Shown in pieces: positions 17,383-24,580 of a stretch of DNA of 64,000 nucleotides. The stretch spans positions 62,001 through 126,000 of the forward strand of contig NZ_CP060635.1 of the NCBI RefSeq assembly GCF_014337215.1, read 5' to 3'. Position 1 is the first letter of the stretch. Each line of letters opens with the position of its first letter. Position numbers and translations under genes: made by a program. Below the pieces are notes generated by a model. That model saw only the letters and a program-made list of their open reading frames with translations, did no database searches and was not told the DNA's origin. The stretch is from Wansuia hejianensis (GTDB taxonomy: Bacteria > Bacillota > Clostridia > Lachnospirales > Lachnospiraceae).

Positions 17383-18294
17383 AATCACGAACTGGCGCAT
17401 GTAGCGGTAGCTCAGCCTGAGGGAATCCAGGATTTTCTGGTCAGTGCCCTCGAAGGCTTTGTCTTCTATTTCAATGCAGGTATAGCCATCGTAGCCTATG
17501 TCGGTCAGGGCGGACACGTATTTGCCCCAGTCCACATCTCCCAGCCCCGGCAGCTTGGGCGACATATATTCCAGCGGATAAGCCATAGTTCCCACGTCTG
17601 CCAGTTTGTCGTGATAAACTTTGATATCCTTGTAATGCACATGGAAAATTTTATCTCTGAACTCATACAGCGGCCGTATGTAATCAATTCCCTGCCATAT
17701 AAAATGGGATGGGTCGTAGTTAAGGCCGAAGCAGCTGCTCGGAATCAGTTCAAAAGCTCTGCGCCAGATGGCCGGCGTGGTCATGAGGTTCTGGCCGCCG
17801 GGCCACTGGTCAGGTCCGAAGAGCATAGGGCAGTTTTCTATGGCGATTTTTACCCCGCATTCCTCGGCCATACGGATCAGCGGCGTCCAGACTTCCTGGA
17901 AAACTGCCAGATTTTCTTCTACGGTTTTTGTCTGGATTCTGCCGATGAAGGTAGTGACAGTCCCGACGCCGAGCCGGGGCGCCGCCTGAATCATTTTCTG
18001 CAGATGGGTTACGGCCTGTTCCCGCTTTTCCAGATCATCTGTTAGGGTATTGGGATAATAGGCCAGTGCAGAGATTTCTACCCCGTGTCTGGAGCAGAGG
18101 TCTCGAATGGACTGTATCCTGTTGCCGTCCAGGGATTCAATATCAATATGAGTGACTCCGGCGTATCTGCGGGAGGCTTTTTCATGGGGCCAGCATGCGG
18201 CCTCGATGCATTCGTAGCCGATGGAGGCGGCGGTTTCGACAACCTGTTCCAGAGACAGATTTTCCAGTATGGATGTGATAAAACCAAGTTTCAT
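17380..18294 (-). CDS. Sugar phosphate isomerase/epimerase-like TIM barrel (AP endonuclease 2 fold)
   Basis: A 304-residue xylose-isomerase-like TIM barrel. Likely metal ligands are Glu in KIAIENCPM, Asp in LNYDPSHF, His in IFHVHYKDIK and Glu in CIEIEDKAF. Members isomerise, epimerise or dehydrate sugars and inosose compounds. It starts at MKLGFITSILENL with AGGAG-type bases just upstream and is the first gene of the leftward arm; promoter and operator lie about 50-100 bases upstream. Pairing with a Gfo/Idh/MocA oxidoreductase is typical of inositol breakdown and also of 3-keto-glycoside cleaving systems. Confidence 0.82.
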   Translation of the reverse strand: MKLGFITSILENLSLEQVVETAASIGYECIEAACWPHEKASRRYAGVTHIDIESLDGNRIQSIRDLCSRHGVEISALAYYPNTLTDDLEKREQAVTHLQKMIQAAPRLGVGTVTTFIGRIQTKTVEENLAVFQEVWTPLIRMAEECGVKIAIENCPMLFGPDQWPGGQNLMTTPAIWRRAFELIPSSCFGLNYDPSHFIWQGIDYIRPLYEFRDKIFHVHYKDIKVYHDKLADVGTMAYPLEYMSPKLPGLGDVDWGKYVSALTDIGYDGYTCIEIEDKAFEGTDQKILDSLRLSYRYMRQFVI

Positions 18295-18343
18295 TGTAGG
18301 AACTCCTTTCGTGAGATTGCGGCAAATCAGTTGGAATCAAATT

Positions 18344-18355
18344 ATTTGCGCAAAT
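18344..18355. promoter_or_regulatory. Operator ATTTGCGCAAAT, left arm
   Basis: A perfect 12-bp palindrome. It lies just downstream of the inferred transcription start of the leftward operon, about 50 bases before the isomerase start codon. The identical sequence recurs at 18566-18577 and 26743-26754, which marks it as the probable site of the LacI-type regulator encoded at 24581-26662. Confidence 0.75.
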
Positions 18356-18368
18356 TTTTCTTAAGGAT

Positions 18369-18398
18369 ATTATGAATCATAAGTGGAGGAAATGTCAA
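18369..18398 (-). promoter_or_regulatory. Promoter of the leftward isomerase/oxidoreductase operon
   Basis: On the minus strand TTGACA (18398-18393) is followed after 18 bases by CATAAT (18374-18369). The predicted start falls just before the operator at 18344-18355, so bound repressor would sit over the first transcribed bases. Confidence 0.6.
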
Positions 18399-18522
18399 TA
18401 GAAAATAATAAAATTAAAATCTCAAATAAGAATCAGGTAAAACAGCACATAAATGCAAGGGATTTTTTGTGAATAATGACCACAACTGCACGAAATACCA
18501 AAAAGTATTATTGAAAAACGTA

Positions 18523-18551
18523 TTGACAATGCACAAAAGATCATGTATCAT
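18523..18551 (+). promoter_or_regulatory. Promoter of the rightward isomerase/ABC importer operon
   Basis: TTGACA at 18523-18528, a 17-base spacer and TATCAT at 18546-18551 form a good vegetative promoter. The operator at 18566-18577 lies immediately downstream of the expected start point. Confidence 0.75.
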
Positions 18552-18565
18552 AAAATAACAAACAA

Positions 18566-18577
18566 ATTTGCGCAAAT
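18566..18577. promoter_or_regulatory. Operator ATTTGCGCAAAT, right arm
   Basis: Exact second copy of the 12-bp palindrome, placed at about +7 to +18 of the rightward promoter and 40 bases before the first start codon. Binding here would block the early elongating polymerase. Confidence 0.78.
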
Positions 18578-18617
18578 AAAAACGAACATATGGAAATAGG
18601 GAAAGGAGAACGGGAAA

Positions 18618-19436
18618 ATGGTTAAGCTCGGATACATGACCAACGCTTTTGGCCCGCTTGTCGGGACAGGCGGAGGCGTCACCTGCATGAAAGATGTGGG
18701 ATATCTGACGATGGGCAGCGATGAAGACGCGGTCAGAGCGATTGCATCCAAAGGATACAGCTGCATTGAGATTTTTGAAGGCAACATCACGAATTATGAG
18801 AATAACCCGCAGGAGCTGTTGGATATCTGCGGCAAATATGGAGTTTCCATTCTGGGAATCTGCGTGGGATGCCATTTCATTTATCAGGATGCGCTGGAGG
18901 ATGAGCTGTATAAGGTGAACAGGATCAGTGCTCTGGCGAAGAAGCTGGGCGCTAAGCACATTGCGTTCTGCGGTGGGGCGATCCGGGGTAAGGGAATTCA
19001 GGAAGGCGACTATGAGCTTCTGGCCGCGGGCATGAACGAAGCGGCGAAGATTGTGAGAAGCCATGGGCTGATTGCGAATTTCCATCCTCATCTGGGCTCT
19101 CTGGCAGAGAATCCGGAACAGATAGACCGTCTGTTTGCGCTGACAGACATCAGCTTCTGCCCGGATACGGCGCACCTGGCCGCCGGCGGGGGAGATCCGC
19201 TGGAGATCATCAGGAAATATTATGACAGAATCCAATACGTACATCTGAAGGACCTGAGCGCTGAGGGGGAATTTGTCCCGCTGGGCAGGGGAACGCTGGA
19301 TCTGGAGGGTGTTATCAATTTTCTTAAGGAAAAAGGATACAGCGGAGACTGGCTGGTTGAATGCGACGGATATTCCGGCGATCCGGAAGAAGCCGCAGGA
19401 ATTTCCTATGAATATCTGAAAGGGAAACTGATTTAG
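18618..19436 (+). CDS. Sugar phosphate isomerase/epimerase-like TIM barrel (IolE/IolH-like)
   Basis: A 272-residue TIM barrel of the AP endonuclease 2/xylose isomerase fold. Visible metal-site segments are SCIEIFEGN, IANFHPHLGS, FCPDTAHLAAGG, YVHLKDL and WLVECDGY. The pattern around HPH and DTAH recalls inosose dehydratase IolE and related hydroxypyruvate isomerase-like enzymes. It is the first gene of the rightward arm, with AAAGGAG before the ATG, followed after 24 bases by the ABC binding-protein gene. It differs clearly in length and sequence from the isomerase of the left arm, so the two probably perform different steps. Confidence 0.8.
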   Translation: MVKLGYMTNAFGPLVGTGGGVTCMKDVGYLTMGSDEDAVRAIASKGYSCIEIFEGNITNYENNPQELLDICGKYGVSILGICVGCHFIYQDALEDELYKVNRISALAKKLGAKHIAFCGGAIRGKGIQEGDYELLAAGMNEAAKIVRSHGLIANFHPHLGSLAENPEQIDRLFALTDISFCPDTAHLAAGGGDPLEIIRKYYDRIQYVHLKDLSAEGEFVPLGRGTLDLEGVINFLKEKGYSGDWLVECDGYSGDPEEAAGISYEYLKGKLI

Positions 19437-19460
19437 TTCTATATAAGAAAGGGGAACAAT

Positions 19461-20702
19461 ATGAAAAGAAAAGTATTGGCAATGGCAATGGCGGCGGTTA
19501 TGGCATTAGGGCTGGGAGCCTGCGGGGAAGCAGCTTCCTCCAGCACGGCAGGCAGCGCGGCTTCTGAGAGCAAGAGCAGCAGTCAGTCTGCGGCTTCCGC
19601 ATCCAGCAGCGCTTCATCGGCGTCCGGCACATCTTCCGCGTCCGGCAGTTCATCTTCGGCTGGGAGCGATTCAGGAGCGAAAGCGGGTACAGGGGAAATC
19701 CTCTCTACCGGACCCAACGGGGAGACGGCTACACCGGCGACAGAACTCTCACTGACAGACGAAGAGATCGAGGAGATTAAAGCCGGCGGCTATACGGCAG
19801 CCATCTCTTTCCACTACGGCGGCAATGACTGGTCAACCGCACAGCGGCAGGGCCTCGAAGATACATTTAAAAAACTGGGGATTGAAGTAGTTGCGGTAAC
19901 AGATGCGGATTTTGCGCCGGAGCAGCAGGTGGCAGATCTGGAAACGATCATGGCGAAGAAGCCGGACGTTCTGGTCAGCATTCCGACGGACGCCACATCC
20001 ACGGCAGACGCTTACCAGCGCGTGGCTGATGCGGGCACGAAGATCGTATTCATGGACAATGTACCGGCCGGTTTTAAAGCGGGCGAGAATTATGTGAGCT
20101 GTGTATCCGCCGATAACTATGGGAATGGCGTGATCGCGGCGCAGCTGCTGGGCGAGAAGCTGGGCGGCAAAGGCAAAATCGGGATTATCTTTTATGACGT
20201 GGATTTCTTTGTAACCAACCAGAGGCTGGAAGCTTTTGAAAAGACAATCGCTGAAGAATATCCGGACATTGAGGTAGTGTCCAAGATGGGATTTACCGAT
20301 GAAGGCGCCTGCGATGTGGTTGCGGATGCCATGATCACTCAGCATCCGGAAGTGGAAGCGATCTTCTGCCACTGGGATATCCCCTGCGAGGGTGCCATGT
20401 CTGCACTGAGAGCTGCCGGACGCGACGATATCTATCTGAGCACCATCGACCTGGGCAACAATGTGGCGAAGGAAATCGCTCTCGGAAATATTGTGGGCCT
20501 TGGCGCGCAGCTTCCTTATGACCAGGGTGTTGCGGAAGCGACGCTTGCAGCGTATTCCCTGCTGGGCAAGGATGCCCCGGATTACGTGGCTGTTCCGGCT
20601 AAACGCGTGGATCAGGTAAATGTTCTGGAAGCATACACCGACGTTTACCATATCGATCCTCCGGACTGGCTGGTAACCGCGGCAGAGGAAGGGAAGAAAT
20701 AA
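19461..20702 (+). CDS. Sugar ABC transporter substrate-binding lipoprotein (CUT2 type)
   Basis: A 413-residue lipoprotein: positively charged start, hydrophobic stretch and lipobox LGAC with Cys21, then a serine/alanine-rich linker to about residue 75. The binding domain follows with GGYTAAISFHYGGNDW, VAVTDADF, VLVSIPTDAT, NYVSCVSADNYGNG and VEAIFCHWDIP, the order of a periplasmic-binding-protein type 1 (ribose/xylose type) fold. It would capture the cognate sugar or cyclitol outside the membrane. Its whole binding domain is mirrored in the C-terminal half of the regulator at 24581-26662. A stem-loop follows in the mRNA, before the ATPase gene. Confidence 0.92.
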   Translation: MKRKVLAMAMAAVMALGLGACGEAASSSTAGSAASESKSSSQSAASASSSASSASGTSSASGSSSSAGSDSGAKAGTGEILSTGPNGETATPATELSLTDEEIEEIKAGGYTAAISFHYGGNDWSTAQRQGLEDTFKKLGIEVVAVTDADFAPEQQVADLETIMAKKPDVLVSIPTDATSTADAYQRVADAGTKIVFMDNVPAGFKAGENYVSCVSADNYGNGVIAAQLLGEKLGGKGKIGIIFYDVDFFVTNQRLEAFEKTIAEEYPDIEVVSKMGFTDEGACDVVADAMITQHPEVEAIFCHWDIPCEGAMSALRAAGRDDIYLSTIDLGNNVAKEIALGNIVGLGAQLPYDQGVAEATLAAYSLLGKDAPDYVAVPAKRVDQVNVLEAYTDVYHIDPPDWLVTAAEEGKK

Positions 20703-20741
20703 CGTAACAGGATACGCACATACATATTCAGGACGGAAAGC

Positions 20742-20768
20742 AGAGGGTGCCCCCCGGGGACGCCCTCT
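20742..20768 (+). other. Intercistronic stem-loop after the binding-protein gene
   Basis: AGAGGGTG pairs with CGCCCTCT around a GC-rich inner stem, with no T-run after it. Such hairpins between binding-protein and ATPase genes commonly protect the upstream message from 3' decay and lower downstream expression. That role is inferred from position only. Confidence 0.5.
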
Positions 20769-20851
20769 CGCTGAAAAGAAATGTAACAGTTCAGCCTCCC
20801 GGCTTCACTGTCACAAAGAAACTGATAACGGCTTAGAATGCAGGTGGTAAG

Positions 20852-22348
20852 ATGGATCAATATGTATTAGAAATGAAAGGGATTGAAAAATCCTTTGGGG
20901 TGCCTGTGCTGAAGGGCGTGGACTTTTCCCTGAAAAAGGGGGAGGTGCATGCGCTGGTCGGCGGCAACGGAGCGGGTAAGTCCACGCTGATGAAGATTAT
21001 GACAGGCGTGTATTCCAAGGATGCGGGCACAATCTTTGTGGACGGCCGGGAAACTGCCATCCACGATACCCATGATGCAAAAAATAACGGAATAGCCATG
21101 ATATTTCAGGAGCTTTCACTGGTTCAGACCATGACTGTCGCGGAAAATATTTTTTTGGGACAGGAGGTGACTAAGAGAGGGCTGCGGGATACCGGATATA
21201 TGAATCAGAAAGCCCATGAGGTTTTGAAGGAACTGGGAATCGATGTGGACCCCCAGGCCCAGGTGAACTCTCTCAGCGTCGGCCTGAGCCAGATGGTGGA
21301 AATTGCCAAGGCAATGGCCAAGGAGGCCCGAATCCTGGTGTTCGATGAACCCACCGCATCTTTGTCAGATTCTGAGACGAGGCAGCTGTTTAAGATGATT
21401 TCGGATCTGAAGGCTAAGGGTGTTTCCATGGTCTATATCAGCCACAGGATGAGCGAAATCCTGCAGGTGGCGGATTCGATCACGATCCTGAGAGACGGCG
21501 GCGTTGTGCACAGCGGCCCCACAGCGGGGATGACGCTGGACGACATCATCCTTCATATGATCGGCGGAGGCTCTGGCAAGAAGTTTGACTGGGTGGAGAG
21601 GGAGTACGATGCGGACGGGGAAGACCTGCTGAGGGTGGAACACCTGAAGGTGAATGAGAAAATCAGCGACATCTCCTTTTCCCTGAAAAGGGGTGAGATT
21701 TTAGGGCTTGCCGGACTGATGGGAAGCGGAAGGACGGAGCTTCTGGAAACTCTTTTCGGAATCCGGAAAAAGTTGGGCGGGACGGTGACGCTCCATGAAC
21801 GGCCCGTGAATGTTAAAAATCCGGGAGAGGCTGTGAAGGCGGGCTTCGCCCTGATTCCGGAGGACAGAAGAAAACAGGGATTGGTATTGATACACTCTGT
21901 AAAAGAAAACGCGGTTTTGCCTAAAATTACCCAGTTGACGAAGAACAAGGTTTTTGTGGATGAGAGGAAGGCAGACGCCCTGGTGGAGGAAAATGTGAAG
22001 GCGCTGAATATCGTCACAGATCACATCCATAAGCGGATTAATCTGCTGTCCGGAGGGAACCAGCAAAAGGTGGTCATTGCGAAGTGGCTCAATATGAACC
22101 CAGAAGTCATGATGCTGGACGAGCCTACGGCGGGTGTGGATATCGGGGCGAAATCCGAGATCATTGACCTGATGAGAAAATTTGCGGATGAAGGAAAGGG
22201 CGTAATTTTTGTATCTTCAGAGCTGACGGAGCTGATGGCGGTCTGCGACAGGATCATCACTCTGTACGACGGTAAAATAACCGGACAGATCAACCGGAAA
22301 GATTTGCATACAGAGGAGGAATTACAATATGCAATCCAGAAAAAATAA
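20852..22348 (+). CDS. Sugar ABC transporter ATPase with two nucleotide-binding domains (RbsA/MglA type)
   Basis: A 498-residue fused double ATPase. The first domain has Walker A GGNGAGKST, signature LSVGLSQMVEIAKA and Walker B ILVFDEPTASL. The second domain has a degenerate Walker A region (GLAGLMGSGRTEL), signature LSGGNQQKVVIAKW and MMLDEPTAGVD. This asymmetry is normal for the CUT2 family, which powers uptake of ribose, galactose, xylose and inositol-type substrates. It overlaps the permease start by 20 bases, so the two are translationally coupled. Confidence 0.94.
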   Translation: MDQYVLEMKGIEKSFGVPVLKGVDFSLKKGEVHALVGGNGAGKSTLMKIMTGVYSKDAGTIFVDGRETAIHDTHDAKNNGIAMIFQELSLVQTMTVAENIFLGQEVTKRGLRDTGYMNQKAHEVLKELGIDVDPQAQVNSLSVGLSQMVEIAKAMAKEARILVFDEPTASLSDSETRQLFKMISDLKAKGVSMVYISHRMSEILQVADSITILRDGGVVHSGPTAGMTLDDIILHMIGGGSGKKFDWVEREYDADGEDLLRVEHLKVNEKISDISFSLKRGEILGLAGLMGSGRTELLETLFGIRKKLGGTVTLHERPVNVKNPGEAVKAGFALIPEDRRKQGLVLIHSVKENAVLPKITQLTKNKVFVDERKADALVEENVKALNIVTDHIHKRINLLSGGNQQKVVIAKWLNMNPEVMMLDEPTAGVDIGAKSEIIDLMRKFADEGKGVIFVSSELTELMAVCDRIITLYDGKITGQINRKDLHTEEELQYAIQKK

Positions 22349-23285
22349 AACAAGAGCGATTCAATGGGATAAATACATGGTCTATATCATTTTTGTCGTG
22401 GTATTTATCCTGTTTGCCATCTTCCTGGGCGGCAAAGGCTTTCTGGGAGCCAGCAATCTGATGAATATCCTTCGCCAGACTTCGATGATTTCTGTCATGG
22501 CTGTGGCAGGAGTGTTTGTGATGGCGGCCGGGCAGATTGATCTGACGGTAGGAGCCGTAGCCGCGATGACGGCGATGCTGGTCTCACTGATCCTGCGCTC
22601 CACCAACAGTATTCCGCTGGCGCTCATCGCAGGCCTGGGATTCGGAGCGGCTGTCGGCTGTGTAAATGGTCTTCTGGTCACAAAACTGGGCCTGCCGGCG
22701 TTCCTGGCTACTATGGGAATGATGCAGATTGTCCGCGGCAGCGCTATGTGGATCACTGATACTGCGGCTGTGCCGATTGACAATAAGGCCTTTAATACAG
22801 TGTTTGGTATAGGGAATGTAGGCCCGGTTCCGATCCTGATTATCTGGACAGTTATCTTTTACATCATCGGCATATTGATTTTTAACAAAACTCCCTTCGG
22901 ACGGCATACTCTTGCTACGGGCGGCAACGAGATGTCGGCAAAATACAGCGGCATCAATACGGTAAAGGTTAAGGTGATTGCGTTTACCATGTCCGGAGCC
23001 TTTGCAGGAATTATGTATGCGGCGCGGCTGCAGGCCGGAAGGTATTCTTACGGCGACGGGGACGAGATGTCAGTGATCGCTGCCGTGGTTCTGGGCGGGA
23101 CCTCCATGTCCGGCGGTACCGGGTCGGTGATCGGAGCGCTCTTTGGCTCTGTCCTGATGGGGATGATCAATAACGCGCTGATCCTGGCAGGGCTGAGTAC
23201 CGCCCAGCAGACGATCGTAAAAGGCGCGATCATCATTCTGGCAGTTGCAATCAGCAATGTGGCCCAGAGAAAAAAGATTAACTGA
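22329..23285 (+). CDS. Sugar ABC transporter permease (RbsC type)
   Basis: A 318-residue membrane protein with about eight to ten helices and the family blocks GQIDLTVGAVAAMTAM, LGLPAFLATMGMMQIVRG and AVVLGGTSMSGGTGSVIGALFG. It forms the homodimeric channel of the CUT2 importer. GAGGAGG lies just before ATG 22329, inside the ATPase gene. Only one permease gene is present, as expected for this family. Confidence 0.93.
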   Translation: MQSRKNKTRAIQWDKYMVYIIFVVVFILFAIFLGGKGFLGASNLMNILRQTSMISVMAVAGVFVMAAGQIDLTVGAVAAMTAMLVSLILRSTNSIPLALIAGLGFGAAVGCVNGLLVTKLGLPAFLATMGMMQIVRGSAMWITDTAAVPIDNKAFNTVFGIGNVGPVPILIIWTVIFYIIGILIFNKTPFGRHTLATGGNEMSAKYSGINTVKVKVIAFTMSGAFAGIMYAARLQAGRYSYGDGDEMSVIAAVVLGGTSMSGGTGSVIGALFGSVLMGMINNALILAGLSTAQQTIVKGAIIILAVAISNVAQRKKIN

Positions 23286-23328
23286 TGGGAAGTAGACAAA
23301 TATAAACAAGAATCAGGAGGAAACTGTC

Positions 23329-24504
23329 ATGAAAAAACTGAATGTCGGACTGGTAGGAGCAGGATTTATGGGAAAGGCGCATGTGGTCGCATATTCAAAT
23401 ATGCCAAAGCTGTTCTGGCCTGCGCCTGCAATGCCGGTTTTAAAAACGATCTGCGATATCGTGCCGGAGATTGCGGAAGATTCCAGAGAAAGATTTGGGT
23501 TTGAAAAATGCTGTACGGACTGGCGGGAGATCGTCAATGATCCGGAGATCGATGTGGTGAGCGTCTGCACGCCCAACAACGCCCATGCCCCGATCGCCAT
23601 CGCGGCGCTGGAAGCGGGCAAGCATGTGATCTGCGAGAAGCCTATCGCCTCTACGCTGGCTGATGCGAAGGCGATGGCGGACGCCGCGGCGAAGGCGGCG
23701 GAAAAAGGGATTATCAGTATGAACGCTTATCAGTACCGCCGGGTGCCGGCAATTGTCCTCGCGAAAAAATTTATCGATGAGGGATCTCTGGGTGAGATTC
23801 TGAACGTGAGATGTACATACCTGCAAAGCTGGTCCGCAGATCCGGATTCTCCGCTGTCCTGGAGATTCCAGAAGGATATCGCGGGAGCCGGGACGCTGGG
23901 TGATATCGCCTCCCATGTCATTGATATCGCCCAGTATCTGGCGGGTGATATTGACGAGGTGGTTTCCATGATGAAGACCTACATAACAGAACGCCCGGTA
24001 CAGGAGGGCGGCGTGGATCTGCTGGGAACCGTCAAGCTGGGGGCGGACGCGCCGAGAAAAGCGGTGGATGTGGACGATGAGGATTCGTTCCTGGTGAAAT
24101 TTAAGAGCGGCGCATCGGGAAGCATTGAGGCCACCAGAAATGCCTGGGGCCGGAATAACTTCATCACCGTTGAGCTTCACGGAACCCTTGGAAGTGTATA
24201 TTTCAACTATGAACGTCTGAATGAGCTGCAGGTATGCTGGGCAAAGGACCCGGACGACAGGAGAGGATTTAAGACCATCTACACCGGCCCGGCCCACTTC
24301 TATGGGGACGCCACCTGGAATATCCCCGGAATGAACATCGGCTATGGGGAACTGAAGGCTATTGAGATGTTTGATTTCATCAGCGCTATTGTAAACGGCC
24401 AGCAGCCTTCCACCAGATTTGAGGTGGGCTATAGGGTTGAGAGAGTCTGTGCGGCTGTGGCTAAATCTGCAGAGAGCAGGCAGTGGGAAAAGGTAGAGGA
24501 CTGA
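23329..24504 (+). CDS. Gfo/Idh/MocA family NAD(P)-dependent oxidoreductase (second paralogue)
   Basis: A 391-residue dehydrogenase with Rossmann loop VGLVGAGFMGKAH, EKP motif VICEKPIAS and catalytic histidine in GTLGDIASHVIDI. It is strongly similar along its whole length to the left-arm enzyme at 16048-17226. The main difference at the active site is DIASH here against DIGTH there. It closes the rightward operon: AGGAGG lies before the ATG, and a 22-bp stem terminator follows the stop. Paralogues on both arms suggest two successive oxidation/reduction steps, or oxidation of substrate and re-reduction of a 3-keto product. Confidence 0.88.
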   Translation: MKKLNVGLVGAGFMGKAHVVAYSNMPKLFWPAPAMPVLKTICDIVPEIAEDSRERFGFEKCCTDWREIVNDPEIDVVSVCTPNNAHAPIAIAALEAGKHVICEKPIASTLADAKAMADAAAKAAEKGIISMNAYQYRRVPAIVLAKKFIDEGSLGEILNVRCTYLQSWSADPDSPLSWRFQKDIAGAGTLGDIASHVIDIAQYLAGDIDEVVSMMKTYITERPVQEGGVDLLGTVKLGADAPRKAVDVDDEDSFLVKFKSGASGSIEATRNAWGRNNFITVELHGTLGSVYFNYERLNELQVCWAKDPDDRRGFKTIYTGPAHFYGDATWNIPGMNIGYGELKAIEMFDFISAIVNGQQPSTRFEVGYRVERVCAAVAKSAESRQWEKVED

Positions 24505-24522
24505 TGTCTTCTGTATCAGCTT

Positions 24523-24577
24523 ATAAGCCGGAATGGGGAGGGCAATCCTTTGGGATGCCCTCCCCATTCCGGCTTAT
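24523..24577. terminator. Bidirectional terminator with 22-bp perfect stem
   Basis: Bases 24523-24544 pair perfectly with 24556-24577 around an 11-base loop. It lies between the convergent oxidoreductase and regulator genes, 18 bases after one stop and 3 bases from the other. Confidence 0.85.
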
Positions 24578-24580
24578 CTG

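Noticed and set aside
18414..19244. Long open frame on the minus strand over the right-arm isomerase
   Set aside because: It overlaps the rightward promoter and a clear TIM-barrel gene; its residues show no recognisable domain.
23440..24567. 375-codon minus-strand frame opposite the second oxidoreductase
   Set aside because: Shadow of a clear Gfo/Idh/MocA gene, and it runs into the terminator stem.
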